Of a DNA stretch of 6,155 nucleotides, positions 5,619 through 6,155 are shown piece after piece (the first letter of the stretch is position 1; each line of letters starts with the position of its first letter). The stretch is taken from NCBI GenBank assembly GCA_029937205.1, contig JAPYQV010000178.1:1-6155 (forward strand), read 5' to 3'. The position numbers and the translations under genes are program-made. A model generated the notes under the pieces. It was not told where the DNA came from. It ran no database searches and saw only the letters and a program-made list of their open reading frames with translations. The DNA is from Alphaproteobacteria bacterium. Its GTDB lineage: Bacteria > Pseudomonadota > Alphaproteobacteria > UBA828.

Positions 5619-5627
5619 TCCACCTTC
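5619..5627 (-). promoter_or_regulatory. Ribosome binding site supporting the GTG start of the AsnC-family gene
   Basis: On the minus strand this reads GAAGGTGGA, one mismatch from the anti-Shine-Dalgarno complement AGGAGG, four to seven bases from the GTG at 5615. It favours the longer protein with the basic N-terminal tail over the internal ATG at codon 23. Confidence 0.55.
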
Positions 5628-5636
5628 AGCTCATTG

Positions 5637-5653
5637 ATCGTCCCTGAGACGAT
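5637..5653. promoter_or_regulatory. Operator-like perfect dyad upstream of the AsnC-family regulator
   Basis: ATCGTC (5637-5642) and GACGAT (5648-5653) form a perfect hyphenated palindrome around a five-base centre, 22 to 38 bases upstream of the GTG start. The size (17 bp) and place suit a binding site for autoregulation, as is common for Lrp/AsnC proteins. It could also be a small hairpin in the 5' leader. The sequence does not match the E. coli Lrp consensus. Confidence 0.45.
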
Positions 5654-5656
5654 ACA

Positions 5657-5690
5657 CTAACAATCTGAAAAATAAAGTTTTTGTGGTTAG
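5657..5690 (-). promoter_or_regulatory. AT-rich promoter region of the AsnC-family gene with flanking CTAAC/GTTAG
   Basis: A markedly AT-rich patch (5661-5684) in otherwise GC-rich DNA is bounded by CTAAC (5657-5661) and GTTAG (5686-5690), inverted copies 24 bases apart. It is where the promoter of the minus-strand regulator should be. No convincing -35/-10 pair can be picked out. AT-rich, bendable DNA with spaced half-sites is typical for Lrp-type regulation, so the region may hold both promoter and second operator. Confidence 0.35.
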
Positions 5691-5830
5691 CACCCCGGCG
5701 CCATCGCGACACGCACAGGAGCAATAACAAAGGCGCTGTAGGCCGGCAGTGGGGTTGGCGGAGAAATTAATAAAGTTGTGTCGACGCTCGCCGATAACTA
5801 TTTACCAGATGACCCAAAGCGCAGCCCTAG

Positions 5831-5995
5831 CAGGCGAAACGATACGCGAAACCGTCTCGCCCCTACCGTGCCTACAAGCGCTGCGACCAGGTCTATCGCG
5901 ACCCGAAGGGAGCCCCCGAGCGCTACAATCAGTATTTCAGAGCAGGAACGGGCTGCGTGTGTGCGTTCGGTGTCGAGGAAACGGCAACCCAGTAG
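5831..5995 (+). other. Start-less reading frame, possible gene fragment of unknown identity
   Basis: Between an in-frame TAG at 5828 and a TAG at 5993 lie 54 codons with no start. From 5861 they read PYRAYKRCDQVYRDPKG, then APERYNQYFRAGTGCVC. Codon choice looks like real coding sequence (tac, gcc, aag, cgc, gac, gtc), and the Cys, Tyr and Arg content is not random-looking. I do not recognise the family. It may be the tail of a small protein whose start was lost by frameshift, or chance. Confidence 0.25.
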
Positions 5996-6094
5996 GCGCG
6001 CGACCTCCTCGCACCGGTCTACGGCTGGTTCACTGAAGGCTTTGAAACCGCCTATTTGAAGGAAGCGAAGGCGCTTCTCGATGAACTTGACTGA
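5996..6094 (+). pseudogene. C-terminal tail of an adenylate/guanylate cyclase-TPR (ATPase) protein, decayed
   Basis: The frame ending at the TGA 6092-6094 reads [19 protein letters not shown], then [13 protein letters not shown]. This is the very recognisable end of large class III cyclase / AAA-ATPase / TPR signalling proteins abundant in Bradyrhizobium-like genomes (pattern [27 protein letters not shown]). It is only 32 codons and is preceded at once by an in-frame TAG (5993). In a neighbouring frame, residues RKRQ (about 5975-5986) resemble the Q-G-K-R-Q that normally precede this tail, suggesting a frameshift and further decay upstream. A full protein would be 900 or more residues, so this is a dead remnant. 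Identification is from memory of the family ending. Confidence 0.7.
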
Positions 6095-6155
6095 TGTCTG
6101 CTTGTGGCTAATCTGAGACTCAAACCGTTGGTCCGATAAACTTCCGAAGCTGGGG

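Larger units (their letters stand above)
5691..6155. other. Stretch without an intact gene, holding decayed coding remnants
   Basis: No complete, well-started gene is visible on either strand in these 465 bases. Plus-strand frames from 5749 and 5778 (95 and 93 codons) show no recognisable protein and arginine/serine/proline-rich composition, so they are judged spurious. What can be supported is a start-less frame at 5831-5995 and the cyclase-type tail at 5996-6094, both listed separately. The last 61 bases show nothing identifiable. Confidence 0.6.

Noticed and set aside
5671..5777. Direct repeat AATAAAGTT at 5671-5679 and 5769-5777
   Set aside because: Nine AT-rich bases about 100 apart, with no further similarity around them; expected by chance and not supported as an insertion target duplication.
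1..6155. CRISPR arrays, tRNA or rRNA genes, insertion-sequence ends
   Set aside because: I saw no regularly spaced repeats, cloverleaf-like segments, rRNA-like stretches or transposase coding despite the signs of rearrangement.

Overview
The window is about 6.2 kb of GC-rich DNA, with coding regions showing a strong G/C preference at third codon positions. It looks like an alphaproteobacterium, probably of the Rhizobiales or Rhodospirillales. The basis is the codon style, the NitT/TauT transporter, Rid and NodB-type gene mix, and a decayed tail of the adenylate-cyclase/TPR type common in Bradyrhizobium-like genomes. The taxonomic placement is inference.

Left part (1-2403): four genes in tight tandem on the plus strand encode a group-2 soluble diiron monooxygenase of the toluene-4-monooxygenase / alkene monooxygenase type. 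They are the C-terminal half of the catalytic alpha subunit (TmoA-like, cut by the window edge inside the second E-x-x-H iron-binding motif), the ubiquitin-like gamma subunit (TmoB-like), the effector/coupling protein (TmoD-like) and the beta subunit (TmoE-like). The order is A-B-D-E. The Rieske ferredoxin (C), normally between B and D, and the reductase (F), normally after E, are not there, so the electron-transfer chain must be encoded elsewhere.

Junction (2404-2874): directly after tmoE, and in the same frame, lies the start-less C-terminal quarter of a NitT/TauT-type ABC transporter substrate-binding protein. This marks a deletion or recombination joint. A GC-rich hairpin spans the joint, and a second hairpin follows the remnant.

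Right part (2875-5615): a second unit comprises a 411-residue protein of three fused Rid/YjgF domains, all lacking the catalytic arginine of RidA, and a metal-type NodB/polysaccharide-deacetylase-family hydrolase. Both are on plus. A convergent Lrp/AsnC-family regulator on minus follows, with an operator-like dyad in its leader. With the transporter remnant, this looks like what is left of an uptake, hydrolysis and regulation cassette for a small nitrogenous compound. The substrate cannot be read from sequence.

Right end (5616-6155): regulatory DNA for the AsnC-type gene, then about 450 bases without an intact gene. These hold a start-less reading frame and the frameshifted C-terminal tail of an adenylate/guanylate-cyclase/TPR protein. 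The window therefore contains three gene remnants or partial genes around two compact operons, consistent with a rearranged accessory region.
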